This document shows, piece by piece, positions 63,627 to 64,000 of a DNA stretch of 64,000 nucleotides (its first letter is position 1; every line of letters begins with the position of its first letter). The translations under genes and the position numbers were made by a program. The stretch is taken from assembly GCA_023213315.1 (NCBI GenBank), contig JAKCPI010002806.1:51945-115944 (forward strand), given 5' to 3'. This stretch comes from Euborellia annulipes (Eukaryota; Arthropoda; Insecta; Dermaptera; Anisolabididae). The notes under the pieces were generated by a model, which had not been told where the DNA came from, did not search any database, and saw nothing but the letters and a program-made list of their open reading frames with translations.

Positions 63627-64000
63627 GTATGGAATCATCAACTGATTGCCTTTCCAAAAATGGCAACCCTATGAGTTGACAAACATATCCCTATCCTTCA
63701 CAAATTTAAACAAACAAATAATTTTAAGTGAAATTATGGCGCTAATTATGTAAGAATTTAAATGAAGGAATAAAATATATCCCCATTTTGGTATAATTTA
63801 TTTATACCGTATCAAAAATTTTAGTTTCGATCTCTATTCTATGGCCTTCATCAACAGGGATGTGACATCTTTTTGTGAAAAAGTCCATAGAATAAAGTTT
63901 TTATTACTATTATATTTTTTCTTGAAAAAAAGAAATGAACGCAGCAAGTTTTTTTTTTTTTTAATTCAGCATTTTCAGGTCAGCTAATAACATGTATGTT
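63627..64000 (+). other. Intron downstream of the Cirl exon
   Basis: It begins with the GTATGG donor. 63826-63866 on the minus strand contains UUGAUGA, A, GGCC..., GAUC and GAAACU, a decayed hammerhead-like motif similar to the one at 55954-56000 (shared GGCCAYAGAAT core). The window ends inside this intron. Confidence 0.6.

Overview
The window is AT-rich, intron-scale animal DNA with one recognisable host coding exon. At 63434-63626 (+), between a pyrimidine-tract/CAG acceptor and an AG|GTATGG donor, 63 codons read as the first part of the galactose-binding (SUEL/RBL) lectin domain of latrophilin (Cirl), an adhesion GPCR. The match to arthropod Cirl as I remember it is strong ([33 protein letters not shown]). 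The host is therefore probably an arthropod. A crustacean such as a parasitic copepod would fit the base composition and repeat load, but this is inference. The upstream 63 kb is best read as one giant Cirl intron, or intron plus 5' flank. I found no convincing upstream exon.

The rest is a dense, nested graveyard of mostly non-coding mobile elements. Rep-A (about 600 bp, longer variants to 1.2 kb, a dozen copies) has a hairpin at each end, both built on CTTTCTCTTACC. Rep-C (about 370 bp) has CAGGTCTATTC ends. Several MITE families sit between TA dinucleotides (Mite-B CAGTGAGGGACA, Mite-T CAGTCGGCGCC, one CCCACACAGCAC element, and a 0.9 kb near-palindrome CAGGGGATAGAC). Mite-P has TTAA target sites and GGTGCGCGTCTC ends. 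Two hAT-like elements have perfect 8-bp duplications. SINE-like retroposons have perfect 12-, 16- and 19-bp target duplications. Four broken mariner/Tc1 transposases (9.2, 13.6, 25.8 and 34.2 kb) come from at least three lineages. Large foldback elements lie at 2.3-5.8 kb and 9.7-10.1 kb, with minisatellites at 11.3, 17.0 and 32.5 kb. Insertions into other repeats give readable empty sites that order the events.

The most interesting signal is a set of at least eight palindromic elements, unrelated in most of their sequence, that share one RNA-like layout: helix I, CUGANGA, one base, helix II, GAAA, a minimal helix III, UH, helix I'. This is the type I hammerhead ribozyme plan, as known from Penelope-like elements and retrozymes. 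Helices I and II differ between families yet stay complementary (GGUU/AACC, AGCU/AGCU, CACUU/AAGUG, UUGUA/UACAA; GAUGUU/AACAUC, GACAA/UUGUC, GAUUC/GAAUC, GGC/GCC). The motif usually occurs twice per element, in inverted orientation.

No complete protein gene, rRNA, CRISPR array or credible functional tRNA was found. Intervening stretches are AT-rich DNA with homopolymers, microsatellites and a few GC-rich islets of unknown nature.
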